Positions 49,669-61,528 are shown, numbered from the stretch's first letter. The stretch: DNA of 64,000 nt from Paucimonas sp. (GCA_031253995.1 JAIRVG010000006.1:1-64000); one strand, 5' to 3'. The notes: generated by a model from the sequence alone, not told the origin. Numbers and translations are program-made.

Positions 49669-50733
49669 ATGCTTCAGCGCAAGATCATTCATATCGACTG
49701 CGATTGCTTTTACGCGGCCATCGAGATGCGTGACGACCCGCGCCTGGCCGGGCGACCGCTGGCGGTGGGCGGCTCGGCAGAGCGCCGTGGGGTGATCGCG
49801 ACCTGCAACTATGAAGCCCGCGCGTTTGGCGTGCGTTCGGCGATGTCGTCGCGCCATGCCCTGAGCCTGTGTCCGGACCTGCTGATCGTCAAGCCGCGGA
49901 TGGATGCTTATAAAGAAGCCTCGCGGGAAATCCACAACGTCTTTCGCGAATACACCGACCTGATCGAGCCGCTGTCGCTGGATGAAGCCTATCTGGATGT
50001 TAGCGAGAGCCAGCGTTGTTCCGGCAGCGGCACCCTGATCGCCCAGGATATCCGGCGCAAGATTGCCCAGCGACTGCACATCACCGTGTCGGCGGGGGTT
50101 GCACCGAACAAGTTCCTGGCCAAGATCGCCAGCGACTGGCGCAAGCCCAACGGTTGTTTCGTGATCACACCGGCGGAAGTGGAGGATTTTGTCGCGCATC
50201 TGCCGGTGAGCAAGCTGCATGGGGTTGGCAAGGTCACGGCCGACAAGCTGCACCGCCTGGGGATCGTCTCCTGCCTGGATCTACGCCAGTGGGAGCGGCT
50301 GGCGCTGGTCAGGGAGTTCGGCGGTTTCGGCGAGCGTCTTTTCAATCTGGCCCGGGGTATCGACGAGCGGCCGGTGCAGAATGACAGCCGGCGCCAGTCT
50401 GTCAGTGTGGAAAACACCTACGACCAGGACCTGCCGGATCTGGCGAGCTGTCTGGAGAAGCTTCCGGAGTTGCTGGAGTCCCTCAATGGCCGGATGGCCC
50501 GTATCGACAGCAGCTATCGACCCGGCAAGCCGTTCGTGAAGGTCAAGTTCCATGATTTCAGCCAGACCACCCTGGAGCAGGCGGGGGCGGGACGGGATCT
50601 GCAGAGTTACCAGCAGTTGCTGAGCCAGGCGTTTGCACGGGGAGGGCGACCGGTTCGTTTGCTGGGGATCGGGGTGAGGCTTCAGGACTTGCGGGGTGCT
50701 CATGAGCAGTTGGAGCTGTTTCCGGGCTCTTGA
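49669..50733 (+). CDS. dinB: DNA polymerase IV (Y family)
   Basis: Error-prone translesion polymerase. 354 residues. Catalytic Asp in IIHIDCDCFYAAIE and SLDEAYLD, helix-hairpin-helix region LHGVGKVTADKLHRLGI, and a C-terminal beta-clamp motif LELF at the end. It stands alone; no CTG-N10-CAG LexA site is visible upstream, which is unusual for an SOS-regulated dinB. Confidence 0.96.
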   Translation: MLQRKIIHIDCDCFYAAIEMRDDPRLAGRPLAVGGSAERRGVIATCNYEARAFGVRSAMSSRHALSLCPDLLIVKPRMDAYKEASREIHNVFREYTDLIEPLSLDEAYLDVSESQRCSGSGTLIAQDIRRKIAQRLHITVSAGVAPNKFLAKIASDWRKPNGCFVITPAEVEDFVAHLPVSKLHGVGKVTADKLHRLGIVSCLDLRQWERLALVREFGGFGERLFNLARGIDERPVQNDSRRQSVSVENTYDQDLPDLASCLEKLPELLESLNGRMARIDSSYRPGKPFVKVKFHDFSQTTLEQAGAGRDLQSYQQLLSQAFARGGRPVRLLGIGVRLQDLRGAHEQLELFPGS

Positions 50734-50739
50734 AACGGT

Positions 50740-50776
50740 GCTTCTGTAGGAGCAGGCAAGCCAGCTCTACAGAAGC
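50740..50776. repeat. REP-type palindrome after dinB
   Basis: GCTTCTGTAGGAGCAGGC / GCCAGCTCTACAGAAGC, an imperfect long hairpin with the Pseudomonas REP core TGTAGGAGC. Separates convergent dinB and the lipoprotein gene. Confidence 0.7.
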
Positions 50777-50787
50777 AGGCAACTCGG

Positions 50788-51741
50788 TCATTGCGCGCCG
50801 GGATCGGCCACCAGACGCCCCGCATCCTTGGTCAGCGACTGCAGGAATTCCTGCTGCAACTCCGGATCATTGCGGGTCAGCTCGATCAGGCTCTGCTCCA
50901 GCTCGCTGGCTTCCTCTTCCAGCCCCAGATCGGACAGGCGCTTGACTCGATGCACCCACTGATTGACGTCGTCATCTTCGAGGTCGTCGTAAATCAGGTC
51001 GTGGGCTTCCACCAGCTTGTTGCGCAGGGTGCCACTGACCAGCAGGCTGGCATCGGCACGGACCGCACTGTCCTCATCCGCCACCGCAAGGTGCAGGGTG
51101 CCGATATGGGTCAGGTTCTGCTCGCTGAACGGGCTGTCCAGCAGGTTCAGGCGCAGGACGCCGTTACGATCGGTGGTCAGTTCGTGCACCATCTTGCCGG
51201 CCTTGACCTCGACCGGGCGCTCGCTCCAGGGAACATTGCTGTATTCCTGGCGCTTGTCCTTCTGCACTTCGTCGATACCGGCCAGGTTCTGCTGGGCGCG
51301 GCCGTTGGACTGCACGTTCATGAACGGATTGAGCCCGGCGACGCCGTAGCTGAGCCAGTCCCGGGTCACGCTGTCCGGCAGGCTGCCGAGGGCGACGATG
51401 TTCACCACGTTGGCGCCGACGCCGGCCACTACCGCCACCGCGCCCAGCGGGATCTCGTAGATCTCCCGCCAGGGTTGGTAGGGCGTGTAGCGATCGTAGC
51501 GACGGGTCACTTCGAACTCGGTGACTTCGAAGTGCTTCTGCTCGTGGATGCGCACACGGCGTTGCGGCAGTTCGAGTACCTTGGGTTCCCCGACATCGAT
51601 CTGCAGGCTGTGCTCGAGCAGCTTGCGCTCGATGCGTTCCTCATGCTCGCTGCGCTGGGACATCTGGTTGGCGCAACCGCTGAGGAGCAGGGCGCCGCAC
51701 AAGGCGGCGCCCCCGAAGGTAAAGGTACTTCGCTTGAACAT
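50788..51741 (-). CDS. Lipoprotein of unknown function
   Basis: 317 residues with signal peptide and lipobox LLLSGC (Cys23; GALLLSGCANQ). The N-terminal part has charged segments; a hydrophobic stretch at about 98-118 (IPLGAVAVVAGVGANVVNIVALG) may contact the membrane. A region at about 155-200 (VEVKAGKMVHELTTDRNGVLRLNLL) looks like a beta-sandwich. I do not recognise a family with known function. It is encoded between dinB and proS. Confidence 0.75.
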   Translation of the reverse strand: MFKRSTFTFGGAALCGALLLSGCANQMSQRSEHEERIERKLLEHSLQIDVGEPKVLELPQRRVRIHEQKHFEVTEFEVTRRYDRYTPYQPWREIYEIPLGAVAVVAGVGANVVNIVALGSLPDSVTRDWLSYGVAGLNPFMNVQSNGRAQQNLAGIDEVQKDKRQEYSNVPWSERPVEVKAGKMVHELTTDRNGVLRLNLLDSPFSEQNLTHIGTLHLAVADEDSAVRADASLLVSGTLRNKLVEAHDLIYDDLEDDDVNQWVHRVKRLSDLGLEEEASELEQSLIELTRNDPELQQEFLQSLTKDAGRLVADPGAQ

Positions 51742-51766
51742 GGTGACTTCTTGCGTTGGCTATCGA

Positions 51767-53482
<1,716 letters not shown>

Positions 53483-53593
53483 GATAGGCCGTTGTCGGTT
53501 GCTTAACTGAAATGACCCCGCATTGTACGGGGGGGAATCGGTGACGTATAGGACGCAGGAAAGTGAATCTGACGCAAGTGACTGACGGAAATG

Positions 53594-53617
53594 AAAAAGC
53601 CCGGCGGGGCCGGGCTT
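53594..53617 (-). terminator. Terminator of the porin gene
   Basis: Minus strand: stem AAGCCCGGC / GCCGGGCTT followed by TTTCAT. Just downstream of the porin stop. Confidence 0.85.
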
Positions 53618-53648
53618 CTTCGTACTGAGGTCTGCGGGCCGGAAGGGC

Positions 53649-54938
53649 TTACAGGATGCTCAGTGGGTACTCGATGATCAGACGCAGGTCGTTGTTGTCA
53701 ACCGAGTAGTTGCTGGTGGCGCGGTATACGGCGTAGCGAACGCGCAGAGACAGATCCTTGGCTGGACCGTCTTGCAGCACGTATTTGCTCTCCAGGTTCC
53801 ACTCGTGCTCTTTGCCTTCGCCAGTAGCAGTGTTGATGTTGTCACCTTTGACGTAGCGGGTCATGAAGCTGAGGCCCGGAACGCCGTAGGACGCCATATT
53901 CAGGTCGTAGCGGCCTTGCCAGGATTTTTCTTCTGCACCATTGAAGTCGGAAATCTGGATCGAGTTGGCCAGGAACACGGTGCCACCACCGTCTACGCCG
54001 TAGTAGTAGCCGGTGTCGCCGCTGGAGCGCTGGTAAGCCAGGGTAAATTTGTGACCTTCCAGGCTGTAGGCTGCTGCAAGGCTCCAGATTTTGTTGTCTT
54101 GCTGTTGAAGGAGCGCTTTGCCTTGATCCTTGGTGCGATAGGCATTGAGGTCAAAGTTCAGGGACTGATTGTCGCTCAGCGGAGTTGTCAGGTTCAGGTT
54201 GATGTACTGCTTCTTGAAGTAGTCTTCAACATCCGATGCAGCGATGGTACCGGTGAAATTATCGGTGAACGCGTAGGTTGCGCCTGCAATGTTGGCGGAG
54301 GTCAGGGCATATGGGTCTTTGCCCAGGATGCTGTCATGGCCCATGCCAGTCTGCGCGCTCATGGAGGTGAAGCGACCAGCGCTCAGCTCAAGGCCGCTGA
54401 ACTCCTTGCTGGTGATCAAGGTGCCGCGAGTCATTTCAGGCATCAGACGGCTGTCGTCTGTAGCAAAAACCGGGCTGGCGACGAATTGGTCACCGTACTT
54501 CAGTACGGTATCGGAGACGCGGAACTTGACCGCTGCGCCGGCTTTGCCTTGCGACTTCTCAGGGTTGCCTTCGCTGTCATTCGCGAACAGGCCGTTCCCG
54601 CGACGGCCACTGCCGCCATCGAACCGCACGGAGCCCATTGCAATCACGTCAACACCAACCCCAACGGTGCCTTGGGTGAAGCCGGATTCGAATACGCCCA
54701 GCAGCGAGGCGCCGCTGTCTTCACGGTAACCGTTCTTGTAACCGCTGGATTTGGATGGGTCTGGAACGTTGCCATCACCGTTGCGGTAGTCACGGTTCAT
54801 GTACATCGCACGGGTTTTCAGGTTCAGGGAGCTGTCTTCGACAAAACCCTTTGCCTCGTCCTGCGAGGACGCTACAGCCATTTGCGAGGTCCCGGCGGCT
54901 ACGGCCAGGGCGATCATGCTCCACTTCATCACGCGCAT
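53649..54938 (-). CDS. OprD-family outer membrane porin
   Basis: 429 residues with a signal peptide (about 1-24, ending AVAS) and a beta-barrel of the OprD family. Family segments: [31 protein letters not shown]-type [54 protein letters not shown] and [23 protein letters not shown], ending YPLSIL. Its position next to proS matches OprD of P. aeruginosa, but the loops differ enough that substrate cannot be assigned. Strong RBS AAAGGAG. Confidence 0.9.
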   Translation of the reverse strand: MRVMKWSMIALAVAAGTSQMAVASSQDEAKGFVEDSSLNLKTRAMYMNRDYRNGDGNVPDPSKSSGYKNGYREDSGASLLGVFESGFTQGTVGVGVDVIAMGSVRFDGGSGRRGNGLFANDSEGNPEKSQGKAGAAVKFRVSDTVLKYGDQFVASPVFATDDSRLMPEMTRGTLITSKEFSGLELSAGRFTSMSAQTGMGHDSILGKDPYALTSANIAGATYAFTDNFTGTIAASDVEDYFKKQYINLNLTTPLSDNQSLNFDLNAYRTKDQGKALLQQQDNKIWSLAAAYSLEGHKFTLAYQRSSGDTGYYYGVDGGGTVFLANSIQISDFNGAEEKSWQGRYDLNMASYGVPGLSFMTRYVKGDNINTATGEGKEHEWNLESKYVLQDGPAKDLSLRVRYAVYRATSNYSVDNNDLRLIIEYPLSIL

Positions 54939-55722
54939 CGTGATTTGCTCCTTTGGTTTTTTTGGAAGATTACTGCTGCCCCACCTGGTTTTTTTATCGG
55001 GGCTGCTCTTTCTTGTTTGAGTCGGCGGAAATGTATATCACGCTGACTGGGCTAAGCGATACTTGCGAACTGAACCTTTCGGTAACTTTATGGTCGTGTC
55101 GCAAATAGTTATATCCATGTCGCAAATCACGTCCTTTTTTGAACGGGACGTTCAACTCCAGCGCTGTTTCGGTTGAACCAGGGGCTGCGATTTCACGCTA
55201 ACGCCTTGATTGCCAAACTCCTTGGTTGCCCGTGCAGCTGTTGTTATTTGTCACACGTTACTGACTATGCAGATGGCGTGCCGACCGTGAGCTGAGGTAA
55301 TGCAACAAGCGTGCTCAACTCTAGACCTCGTTGACGAAATTTTCACTTTTGCTGCCGTCGAGGCGGGAGACACCCCGAAAAAACGGGGGTGAAAGAACGC
55401 TCCGCTCTTTTGTCGGTGCTTTTCTGGAATAAGCGTGAAATCGGACCCGCAAGTCAGGACGTTACCGATGCGAGGCTCTGAGTGGGTAGTTTGCGGATAT
55501 ACCGCGCTCCCATACGGTTCGTGGGGCGCCATTTTGGTGCGGAAAGTAGCATTTTGTTACCGGGCCCTCGGAAACAGCGGGCGGAGCTGACGGATGAGCA
55601 CCTGAAAATGCCGCTTTTCGGGGCCAGGGTGGCCCATTCGTGCCCCTGGCGATCGATCGGAGTATCCTGCTGCCCATGGCCCATTGCTGTGGACCGCACT
55701 GATCGATGAGGAGATTACCCCT
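54939..55722. other. Long intergenic region between porin and HIT gene
   Basis: 784 bases. The porin promoter region lies on the left, with two direct TGTCGCAAAT repeats (55097, 55118). A weak hairpin (ACACCCCG / CGGGGGT with a poly-A/T loop) is near 55371-55391. Several overlapping minus-strand frames at 55250-55760 lack RBS and composition of genes. No RNA gene recognised. Confidence 0.55.
55097..55127 (+). promoter_or_regulatory. Candidate ArgR operator upstream of the porin gene
   Basis: TGTCGCAAAT occurs twice, 21 bases apart (start to start). ArgR half-sites in P. aeruginosa are TGTCGC-N8-AA-N5, 21 bases long, and ArgR is known to control oprD there. The repeats lie about 160 bases upstream of the porin ATG. 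The internal AA is not conserved, so this is a partial match. Confidence 0.45.
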
Positions 55723-56148
55723 GTGTTCGCTTTGGATTCGCGCCTTGAACAAGACACTTTCGCATTGGGAGACTTTCCTCTTTGCCGCTTATTACTTAGT
55801 AAGGATGCTAACTATCCTTGGTTCATTCTTGTTCCGCGTCGCGCCGACATCAGTGAAGTATTTCAATTGAGTGACGCTGACCAACAGCAACTCTGGAAGG
55901 AAACCCGATTCCTGAGTGAAACGCTCAAGGATTGTTTTGCTGCCGACAAGATGAACATTGCCGCACTCGGTAATGTTGTCAGTCAGTTGCATATGCACGT
56001 GATCGTGCGTCGCCGTAGCGATGTCGCATGGCCGGCCCCGGTATGGGGCGCCAAGCCCGCAGTTGAATATTCCACTGTTCAATTGAGTGAAGTACGCCAG
56101 CGCCTCGAAGCGGTATTGGGCGATGACTTCAAGTTCCTGGAGGCTTGA
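55723..56148 (+). CDS. HIT-family protein
   Basis: 141 residues from a GTG with GAGGAG at 55708-55713. The histidine-triad motif is QLHMHVIVRR: the first His of HxHxHxx is Gln, leaving the second and third. The rest fits a small HIT nucleotide hydrolase (FALGDFPLCRLLLSKDANYPWFILVPRR, DKMNIAALGNVVSQLHMH). P. aeruginosa has a close relative at the same locus. Substrate unknown. Followed by slyX after three bases. Confidence 0.85.
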   Translation: MFALDSRLEQDTFALGDFPLCRLLLSKDANYPWFILVPRRADISEVFQLSDADQQQLWKETRFLSETLKDCFAADKMNIAALGNVVSQLHMHVIVRRRSDVAWPAPVWGAKPAVEYSTVQLSEVRQRLEAVLGDDFKFLEA

Positions 56149-56151
56149 ACC

Positions 56152-56358
56152 ATGAGTCTTGAAGAGCGGGTAATGGAGCTGGAGAGTCGCCTGGCGTTCC
56201 AGGACGATACCCTGGCAACACTCAATGACGTGCTGGTGGAGCAGCAGCGGGTGGTGGAGCGGCTGCAACTGCAGATGGCCGCCCTGCTCAAGCGCTATGA
56301 AGAGGTGATGGGGCAGTACGAGTCCAGCGAAGAAGAAGCGCCTCCCCCGCATTACTGA
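56152..56358 (+). CDS. slyX: SlyX family protein
   Basis: 68-residue coiled-coil protein starting [39 protein letters not shown], typical for the family, and ending PPPHY. Role unknown; in enterobacteria it is a neighbour of slyD. It is probably co-transcribed with the HIT gene (three bases apart). Confidence 0.92.
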   Translation: MSLEERVMELESRLAFQDDTLATLNDVLVEQQRVVERLQLQMAALLKRYEEVMGQYESSEEEAPPPHY

Positions 56359-56426
56359 ACCCTCGCAGTTCCAGTGAGCGTCGCCGCTCCCACAAGGTCC
56401 GCGGCGCCTGGAAGACGCACGCGAAA

Positions 56427-56464
56427 AAAAGCCGCGACGGCCCAGGAGGGCGGTCGCGGCTTTT
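56427..56464. terminator. Bidirectional terminator between slyX and cold-shock gene
   Basis: Stem AAAAGCCGCGAC / GTCGCGGCTTTT, loop 14 bases, with flanking A and T runs. Serves both convergent genes. Confidence 0.88.
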
Positions 56465-56475
56465 CTTTACCTGGT

Positions 56476-57069
56476 TCAGCGGCGCGGTGCGGCGATCACG
56501 TCTTCGGCCTGCAGGCCCTTGTCGCGGTTCATCACCGAGAACTCCACGCGCTGGCCTTCCACCAGTACGCGGTGGCCTTCACCGCGGATTGCACGGAAGT
56601 GGACGAAGATATCGTCGCCCGAATCGCGGGAAATGAAGCCGAAGCCCTTGGACGTGTTGAACCACTTCACGGTGCCGGTATCACGATTGCCGGTGTCGTA
56701 GCTGGCGCTGGCGGTGTTGCTGCGGGCCTTGGCCGGCTTCATGAAACCGGCGCTCAGGTGCAGGACCGCTGCGAACAGTGCGGCCACCAGCGCAGCCAGG
56801 CTACCCAGTTCGGGAAGCACCAGCAGGCTCAGTGCCTGGAGGACCACGGTGAGCACCAGCAAGACGCTGGCGGCGATCTGCAGGTACTGGCGCGCGCCCT
56901 TGTAGTACTGCGGCACCACCGGCGCGAGGATCAGGTTGGCCAGGCCGAACAGGGCCAGGTAGATGGCATCGTGTTGCAGCAGGTACGGGGTGACGTCGGC
57001 GCGGAGGCTGGGAATGAAGGACAGCAGCAAGGCCGCTGCGCCCGTCAGGAGGTGGACGATCTTGAACAT
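56476..57069 (-). CDS. Membrane-anchored cold-shock domain protein
   Basis: 197 residues. The N-terminal about 110 residues contain four hydrophobic segments ([74 protein letters not shown]). A cold-shock domain follows at about 128-195: [27 protein letters not shown] carries both RNP motifs. The split is a fusion of a nucleic-acid-binding domain to a membrane domain. Homologue is at the same place in P. aeruginosa. Function unknown. Confidence 0.85.
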   Translation of the reverse strand: MFKIVHLLTGAAALLLSFIPSLRADVTPYLLQHDAIYLALFGLANLILAPVVPQYYKGARQYLQIAASVLLVLTVVLQALSLLVLPELGSLAALVAALFAAVLHLSAGFMKPAKARSNTASASYDTGNRDTGTVKWFNTSKGFGFISRDSGDDIFVHFRAIRGEGHRVLVEGQRVEFSVMNRDKGLQAEDVIAAPRR

Positions 57070-57369
57070 GATGGTTTGGCTCGCATCTTATTAGGCGGAT
57101 CACAGGAAGAGCTGGGCCCACGGTGCACGGTGCATGAAAAAGGCGCAAAAGGGTGGGGGTTCCAGCCTATGCGCCATGGCGCTGACGATCTGCCATGGCG
57201 GCACGGCGTCTATTTAACAGCAAAGACCGGGCCTACTCAAATCAGCGGGACGCCCGGCGTGCAGGCCTTGCAGCGTTGTGTCGCGGGCCTGAGGCTGCAT
57301 GTCGGGAAAACTCTTGATACAGTGGCTCCGGCATTGTTGAGCCGAAAATCAGAGGAAGGAATTTTTTAC
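57070..57369. other. Spacer between cold-shock protein and dps
   Basis: 300 bases with divergent promoters. I see no ORF with RBS, no RNA gene; a TTGATA near 57314 lacks a good -10 partner. Confidence 0.5.
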
Positions 57370-57843
57370 ATGGCAATCGATATCGGAATCAGCCAAGAAG
57401 ATCGCAAGTCCATTGCCGACGGCCTGTCCCGCCTGCTTGCGGACACCTACGTGCTCTACCTCAAGACGCACAACTTCCACTGGAACGTGACCGGCCCGAG
57501 CTTCCGCACCTTGCACCTGATGTTCGAGGAGCAATACAACGAACTGGCGCTGGCGGTGGACTCCATTGCCGAGCGTATCCGTGCCCTGGGCTTCCCGGCG
57601 CCGGGTACCTACAAGCAATACCTGGAGCTGGCGTCGATCAAGGAAACCGAGGGCGTGCCGAGCTCCGACGAGATGATCAAGTACCTGGTGGAAGGCCAGG
57701 AAGCCGTGGTTCGCACCGCGCGCAGCCTGTTCCCGCTGACCGACAAGGTCAGTGACGAGCCGACCGCCGACCTGCTGACCCAGCGCATGCAGGTGCACGA
57801 GAAGACTGCCTGGATGCTGCGCGTGCTGCTGGATCCGAAGTAA
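57370..57843 (+). CDS. dps: Dps-family DNA-binding ferritin
   Basis: 157-residue Dps subunit that stores iron and protects DNA in starvation and oxidative stress. The start is ATG 57370 with GGAAGGA upstream; a long upstream frame is not conserved. Features: [22 protein letters not shown] (ferroxidase His), [27 protein letters not shown] (Asp and Glu ligands), and the C-terminal helix [11 protein letters not shown]. Followed by a strong terminator. Confidence 0.95.
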   Translation: MAIDIGISQEDRKSIADGLSRLLADTYVLYLKTHNFHWNVTGPSFRTLHLMFEEQYNELALAVDSIAERIRALGFPAPGTYKQYLELASIKETEGVPSSDEMIKYLVEGQEAVVRTARSLFPLTDKVSDEPTADLLTQRMQVHEKTAWMLRVLLDPK

Positions 57844-57864
57844 GCCGCCCGGGGCAATCGCCAG

Positions 57865-57895
57865 GCCCGGCCTTGCCTGCGCAGGCCGGGCTTTT
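57865..57895 (+). terminator. dps terminator
   Basis: Stem GCCCGGCC / GGCCGGGC with additional GCCTGC/GCAGGC pairing inside, followed by TTTTTC. Confidence 0.9.
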
Positions 57896-58083
57896 TCATG
57901 CCTGCGAAACGGGTAATGGAAGCGTTTTCACGGGTTACCCGATAGGCAGCGGATTGGCGACCGGTCCTACGCCAAGAGTGCAGGCGTCTGCTGGTTTCGG
58001 GCGCTGTATCGGCGCTTCATGACAAGGGTGTGCGGCGCGGTCCCGCACGCATTCATTCCCCTGTCCTGAGGCGTGGTGCTGCA

Positions 58084-58416
58084 ATGTCCCGAACCTTGAA
58101 CCCCAGCGTGCGCAAGCCTGGCGACCCGCGGTCCATCGAGATCGACCCTTTCGAGTCGGATTTCAACATGCAGCTTGCCCAGCCGCTGTCGCGCTCGGTG
58201 CGGCTGAACGGCTTCGCCACCTGCCTGCGCCTGGAAAGCATCTACTGGGCGGTGCTGGAGCGGATTGCCCAGGCCAACGGCTGCACGGTCAACTCGGTGT
58301 TGTCCCATGTCGACCGCGAAGTGCACCTGCGTCATGGCGGCGTGAAGAACTTCAGCGGGCTGGTGCGGGTGATCTGCGTGGTGTTCCTGATGAACAGCGA
58401 CGGCGACCGTTCGTGA
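58084..58416 (+). CDS. Ribbon-helix-helix domain protein (RHH_4 type)
   Basis: 110 residues. The conserved domain covers about 42-105: SRSVRLNGFATCLRLESIYWAVLERIAQANG and VKNFSGLVRVICVVFLM. This is the RHH_4 pattern seen in DNA-binding regulators and toxin-antitoxin-like proteins. ATG 58084 is chosen as the last before the domain; an upstream frame is not supported. Target unknown. Confidence 0.75.
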   Translation: MSRTLNPSVRKPGDPRSIEIDPFESDFNMQLAQPLSRSVRLNGFATCLRLESIYWAVLERIAQANGCTVNSVLSHVDREVHLRHGGVKNFSGLVRVICVVFLMNSDGDRS

Positions 58417-58517
58417 TGCAGGGCCTGCCCGTGGGCTGCACAGCCCCGGCTAACCATATATAATCCGGCCTTTTACTGTGCGGCGCGGCCCGCGCAGGGT
58501 CCTTTGAGAAACGCCCC

Positions 58518-58733
58518 ATGCCTCTGTACGACTATCAATGCGGTTCCTGCAGCCATCAGATGGAAGTTCTCCAGAAGATCAGCGCGGCACCGCTGACCGA
58601 TTGCCCGGCCTGCCAGCAGCCCGAACTCAAGAAAGTCCTGTCCGCCCCCGGCTTCCGCCTGAGTGGCAAGGGCTGGTACGAGACCGATTTCAAGACCGGT
58701 GCGAAAAAGAACCTGGCTGGCAGCGGCGACTGA
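58518..58733 (+). CDS. FmdB-family zinc ribbon protein
   Basis: 71-residue protein with the FmdB pattern MPLYDYQCGSCSHQMEVLQK and a second CPAC pair, forming a CxxC...CxxC zinc ribbon. Role unknown; FmdB-like proteins are putative regulators. It lies just before aspS, as in P. aeruginosa. Confidence 0.9.
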   Translation: MPLYDYQCGSCSHQMEVLQKISAAPLTDCPACQQPELKKVLSAPGFRLSGKGWYETDFKTGAKKNLAGSGD

Positions 58734-58827
58734 GTTGAACTGTACTGCCCGGGTCTTGCACTATTGACCCTTTCGGGCCGCCAAGGCCTTACCGAATTCA
58801 CGAATGACGAGAAGCGAAACCACCATC

Positions 58828-60603
58828 ATGATGCGCAGCCACTATTGCGGCCAACTGAACGAGAGCCTGGACGGTCAGGAAATCACCCTTTGCGGCTGGG
58901 TCCATCGTCGTCGCGACCACGGCGGGGTGATTTTCCTCGACATCCGTGACCGCGAAGGCATGGCCCAGGTCGTCTTCGACCCGGATCGCGCGGACAGCTT
59001 CGCCGCCGCCGACCGCGTGCGCAGCGAATACGTGGTGAAGATCACCGGCAAGGTACGCCCGCGTCCGGCCGGCGCCGTCAACCCGAACATGGCCTCCGGC
59101 GCCATCGAAGTGCTGGGCTACGAGCTGGAAGTGCTGAACGAAGCGGAAACCCCGCCATTCCCGCTGAACGAATTCTCCGACGTCGGCGAGGAAACCCGCC
59201 TGCGCTACCGCTTCATCGACCTGCGCCGTCCGGAAATGGCCGACAAGCTGCGCCTGCGTTCGCGCATCACGTCGAGCATCCGTCGTTTCCTCGACGAGAA
59301 CGGCTTCCTCGACGTCGAGACCCCGATCCTGACCCGCGCCACCCCGGAAGGTGCCCGTGACTACCTGGTGCCGAGCCGCACCCACGCCGGCAGCTTCTTC
59401 GCCCTGCCGCAATCGCCACAGCTGTTCAAGCAGCTGCTGATGGTCGCCGGCTTCGACCGCTACTACCAGATCGCCAAGTGCTTCCGCGACGAAGACCTGC
59501 GTGCCGACCGCCAGCCGGAATTCACCCAGATCGACATCGAGACCAGCTTCCTCGACGAATCCGAGATCATCGGCCTGACCGAGAGCATGATCCGCAAGCT
59601 GTTCAAGGAAGTCCTGGACCTGGAGTTCGGCGAATTCCCGCACATGACCTTCGAGGAAGCCCAGCGCCGCTACGGTTCCGACAAGCCTGACCTGCGTATC
59701 CCGCTGGAACTGGTGGACGTCGCCGACCAGCTCAAGGACGTCGACTTCAAGGTCTTCGCCGGTCCCGCCAACGATCCGAAGTGCCGCGTCACCGCCCTGC
59801 GCCTGCCGGGCGGCGCGAGCATGCCGCGCAGCAAGATCGACGAGTACACCAAGTTCGTCGGCATCTACGGCGCCAAGGGCCTGGCGTACATCAAGGTCAA
59901 CGAGCGCGCCAAGGGCGTCGAAGGCCTGCAGTCGCCGATCGTGAAGAACATCCCGGAAGCCAACCTGAACGTGATCCTCGATCGCGTTGGTGCGGTCGAT
60001 GGCGACATCGTCTTCTTCGGCGCCGACAAGACCAAGATCGTCAGCGAGGCCCTGGGCGCGCTGCGTATCAAGCTGGGTGCCGACTTCAACCTGTACACCT
60101 GCGAATGGGCGCCGATGTGGGTCGTCGACTTCCCGATGTTCGAGGAAAACGAAGACGGCAGCTTCACCGCGCTGCACCACCCGTTCACCGCGCCGAAGTG
60201 CACCCCGGAAGAGCTGGAGGCCAACCCGGCTACCGCCCTGTCCCGTGCCTACGACATGGTCCTCAACGGTACCGAGCTGGGTGGCGGTTCGATCCGTATC
60301 CACCGCAAGGAAATGCAACAGGCGGTGTTCCGTCTGCTGGGTATCGAAGCCGCAGAGCAGGAAGAGAAGTTCGGCTTCCTCCTCGACGCGCTGAAGTTCG
60401 GTGCACCGCCCCACGGTGGCCTGGCCTTCGGCCTGGATCGCCTGGTCATGCTGATGACCGGTGCGCAGTCGATCCGTGAAGTGATCGCCTTCCCGAAAAC
60501 CCAGAGCGCCGCGTGCGTCATGACCCAGGCCCCTGGCCTGGTCGACGCCAAGGCCCTGCGGGAGCTGCACATCCGTCTGCGCGAACAGCAGAAGGCTGAG
60601 TAA
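58828..60603 (+). CDS. aspS: Aspartyl-tRNA synthetase
   Basis: 591-residue class II synthetase. I chose ATG 58828 ([24 protein letters not shown]), the family N terminus; a further Met eight codons upstream is possible. OB-fold anticodon-binding domain at about 1-105, catalytic core with motif 2 ([21 protein letters not shown]), the bacterial GAD insertion at about 290-410, and motif 3 ([14 protein letters not shown]). No AsnRS is in the window, and the enzyme may be non-discriminating as in other Pseudomonas. Confidence 0.97.
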   Translation: MMRSHYCGQLNESLDGQEITLCGWVHRRRDHGGVIFLDIRDREGMAQVVFDPDRADSFAAADRVRSEYVVKITGKVRPRPAGAVNPNMASGAIEVLGYELEVLNEAETPPFPLNEFSDVGEETRLRYRFIDLRRPEMADKLRLRSRITSSIRRFLDENGFLDVETPILTRATPEGARDYLVPSRTHAGSFFALPQSPQLFKQLLMVAGFDRYYQIAKCFRDEDLRADRQPEFTQIDIETSFLDESEIIGLTESMIRKLFKEVLDLEFGEFPHMTFEEAQRRYGSDKPDLRIPLELVDVADQLKDVDFKVFAGPANDPKCRVTALRLPGGASMPRSKIDEYTKFVGIYGAKGLAYIKVNERAKGVEGLQSPIVKNIPEANLNVILDRVGAVDGDIVFFGADKTKIVSEALGALRIKLGADFNLYTCEWAPMWVVDFPMFEENEDGSFTALHHPFTAPKCTPEELEANPATALSRAYDMVLNGTELGGGSIRIHRKEMQQAVFRLLGIEAAEQEEKFGFLLDALKFGAPPHGGLAFGLDRLVMLMTGAQSIREVIAFPKTQSAACVMTQAPGLVDAKALRELHIRLREQQKAE

Positions 60604-60612
60604 GCGGACCGA

Positions 60613-60640
60613 AAAGGCGCATCCCACGGGATGCGCCTTT
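60613..60640 (+). terminator. aspS terminator
   Basis: Stem AAAGGCGCATCCC / GGGATGCGCCTTT, 2-base loop, then GCTTT. Confidence 0.88.
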
Positions 60641-60727
60641 GCTTTGAGGGACCCGATCTAGTTGTGCCTTCCCGCATCGAGCCGGGAGGGTGCGTGATTT
60701 TGTTTCAAGGATTTTTTGGAGTCAGTT

Positions 60728-61474
60728 ATGGCGGGCCATTCCAAGTGGGCGAACATCAAGCACCGCAAAGAGCGCCAGGATGCCAAGAGAGGCAAGATCT
60801 TCACCAAGTGGATTCGTGAGCTGACCGTCGCCGCCAAGCAGGGCGGCGGCGATCCGTCGTCCAACCCGCGCTTGCGCCTGGCGCTGGACAAGGCGCTGGG
60901 CGCCAACATGAGCCGCGACATCATCGACCGTGCCGTCGCCCGTGGCGCCGGCACCGCCGAGGCGGACAACGTCGAGGAGCTGAGCTACGAGGGCTACGGC
61001 CCGGGCGGCGTGGCGATCATGGTCGAGGCCATGACCGACAACCGCAACCGTACCGCGGCGGCCGTGCGCCATGCCTTCAGCAAGTGCGGCGGCAACCTCG
61101 GTACCGACGGTTCCGTAGCCTACCTGTTCGAGCGCAAGGGCCAGATCAGCTTCGCCGAGGGCGTCGACGAGGACGCACTGATGGAAGCGGCGATGGAAGC
61201 CGATGCCGACGACGTGGTCAGCAATGGCGACGGTTCCTTCGACGTGTTCACTTCGTTCGCCAGCTTCTATGCCGTGCGCAGCGCCCTGGAAGCCGCCGGC
61301 TTCAAGGCCGCCGACGCGGAAATCGTCATGCAGCCGACCACCAGTGCCGAACTGGACCTGGACGGTGCGCAGAAGGTGCTGAAGCTGATCGACATGCTGG
61401 AAGACCTGGACGACGTGCAAAACGTCTATTCCAATGCTGAAATTCCTGACGAGGTCATGGAAAAGCTCGGCTGA
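60728..61474 (+). CDS. yebC: YebC/PmpR-family transcriptional regulator
   Basis: 248-residue protein of the YebC family. Start [25 protein letters not shown] with TGGAG upstream. Family segments: [45 protein letters not shown]. In P. aeruginosa PmpR represses a quinolone-signal regulator; other members promote translation of poly-proline stretches. Followed by ruvC with a terminator in the gap. Confidence 0.95.
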   Translation: MAGHSKWANIKHRKERQDAKRGKIFTKWIRELTVAAKQGGGDPSSNPRLRLALDKALGANMSRDIIDRAVARGAGTAEADNVEELSYEGYGPGGVAIMVEAMTDNRNRTAAAVRHAFSKCGGNLGTDGSVAYLFERKGQISFAEGVDEDALMEAAMEADADDVVSNGDGSFDVFTSFASFYAVRSALEAAGFKAADAEIVMQPTTSAELDLDGAQKVLKLIDMLEDLDDVQNVYSNAEIPDEVMEKLG

Positions 61475-61495
61475 GGTTTGTCCGATTGGTCCGAG

Positions 61496-61528
61496 GCCGG
61501 TCCCGCCTGCAGGTGGGGCCGGCTTTTG
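61496..61528 (+). terminator. Terminator between yebC and ruvC
   Basis: GCCGGTCCC pairs with GGGGCCGGC (one mismatch), followed by TTTTG. ruvC starts 29 bases later. Confidence 0.7.

Noticed and set aside
55251..55752. Overlapping minus-strand frames in the porin-HIT spacer
   Set aside because: No ribosome binding sites, atypical composition and mutually overlapping frames; no recognisable protein.
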